DNA of 14,332 nucleotides from Thermoplasmatales archaeon (GTDB lineage: Archaea > Thermoplasmatota > Thermoplasmata > Thermoplasmatales > GCA-001856825): positions 1 to 14,332 of the forward strand of contig JACWAC010000013.1 in NCBI GenBank assembly GCA_014874235.1, given 5' to 3'. This document shows, one piece after another, positions 14,086-14,332 of the stretch (its first letter is position 1; every line of letters begins with the position of its first letter). The notes beneath the pieces are model-generated. The model ran no database searches, was not told the DNA's origin, and saw nothing but the letters and a program-made list of their open reading frames with translations. Made by a program: the position numbers and the translations under genes.

Positions 14086-14238
14086 ATGAAGAAGAGACCT
14101 CTAACAATTGCAACGAGACTCGACGTTGAGAACATAGATGGATACTTTGTAAGAACTGTCACCAAATTCGGGAACAGTGCAAAGATAGACTGCCCAAAGG
14201 AATACCTTGGCAGGACCGTTTACATAATAGTCGCATGA
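14086..14238 (+). CDS. DUF2080-type small protein, transposon-associated
   Basis: This 50-residue protein resembles the DUF2080 family often found as the first small ORF of archaeal insertion sequences. The pattern GYFVRTVTKFGNSAKI (residues 19-34) followed by PKEYLGRTVYIIV (37-49) also recalls AbrB-like DNA-binding swapped-hairpin proteins, where K-x-G-N-S is the hallmark, so an antitoxin-like or regulatory role is an alternative. ATG 14086 follows a TATA-like box at leaderless distance. The stop overlaps the ATG of the next frame (ATGA), as expected for two coupled ORFs of one element. It sits beside an arsenic resistance operon, on the opposite strand. Confidence 0.72.
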   Translation: MKKRPLTIATRLDVENIDGYFVRTVTKFGNSAKIDCPKEYLGRTVYIIVA

Positions 14239-14332
14239 ACACGTATGGGCTTCTTTCTTCACTAAAAACACTGGAGTACTTCACAAACGATTCTCTTGGC
14301 CTCAAGCACCATTCAGAATACATCAGTGGTTT
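14235..14332 (+). CDS. Start of a second ORF, probable transposase, cut by the window edge
   Basis: An open frame begins at ATG 14235 in an ATGA overlap with the preceding small gene and remains open for 32 codons to the window end (starting MNTYGLLSSLKTLEYF). This is too short to name by motif. Its place directly behind a DUF2080-type gene is typical of a transposase, and translational coupling supports a real gene. Confidence 0.5.
   Translation, partial: MNTYGLLSSLKTLEYFTNDSLGLKHHSEYISG

Larger units (their letters stand above)
14086..14332 (+). mobile_element. Left part of a probable two-ORF insertion sequence
   Basis: The DUF2080-type gene plus the overlapping downstream frame suggest the beginning of an archaeal insertion sequence. 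The left terminal repeat should lie between about 13968 and 14085, but it cannot be identified without the right end. The family is not assigned. Confidence 0.4.

Overview
This window is a gene-dense stretch of an archaeal chromosome. The archaeal signs are clear: a ribosomal/translation operon in the archaeal order eL42 - eS27 - aIF2alpha - Nop10 - PAC2, an archaeal-type NMD3, an archaeal-type OMP decarboxylase, a split AcnX enzyme, and TATA-like boxes centred about 23-28 bases before many start codons, which suggests leaderless transcripts. A euryarchaeal, possibly Thermoplasmata-like, host is a guess from general gene character. Nothing here fixes the taxon.

Layout. 1-751 (-): TatC, cut by the window edge. 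875-3446 (+): a tightly coupled cluster of pyrF, an AcnX large subunit (probable phosphomevalonate dehydratase) and an AcnX small subunit fused to a Nudix hydrolase. Both junctions overlap by GTGA. 3538-4824 (+): asparaginyl-tRNA synthetase. 4953-5201 (+): a small protein with eight cysteines. 5225-6199 (+): NMD3, with no normal start codon. 6296-6676 (+): a small four-helix membrane protein. 6713-9811 (-): isoleucyl-tRNA synthetase, divergent from an unknown 72-residue protein at 9906-10124 (+). 10261-12407 (+): the eL42/eS27/aIF2alpha/Nop10/PAC2 operon. 12451-13816 (-): an arsenic module, acr3 followed by arsR. 14086-14332 (+): a DUF2080-type protein and the first codons of an overlapping ORF, probably the start of an insertion sequence that runs off the window.

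How the parts fit. Much of the window serves translation: two aminoacyl-tRNA synthetases, two ribosomal proteins, an initiation factor, a 60S-export-factor homologue (NMD3) and the H/ACA RNP protein Nop10. The pyrF-acnX cluster joins pyrimidine synthesis to a likely step of the archaeal mevalonate pathway. The acr3-arsR pair is accessory metal resistance and lies next to a probable mobile element, so the right end looks like the accessory side of the window.

The most notable points are the AcnX small subunit-Nudix fusion, the missing canonical start codon of NMD3, and a TATA element that may serve both ileS and a small gene with a hairpin in its leader. No gene-free stretch exceeds 300 bases. 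The longest, 13817-14085, holds the acr3 leader, a candidate operator and the DUF2080 promoter. I found no tRNA, rRNA or CRISPR array.
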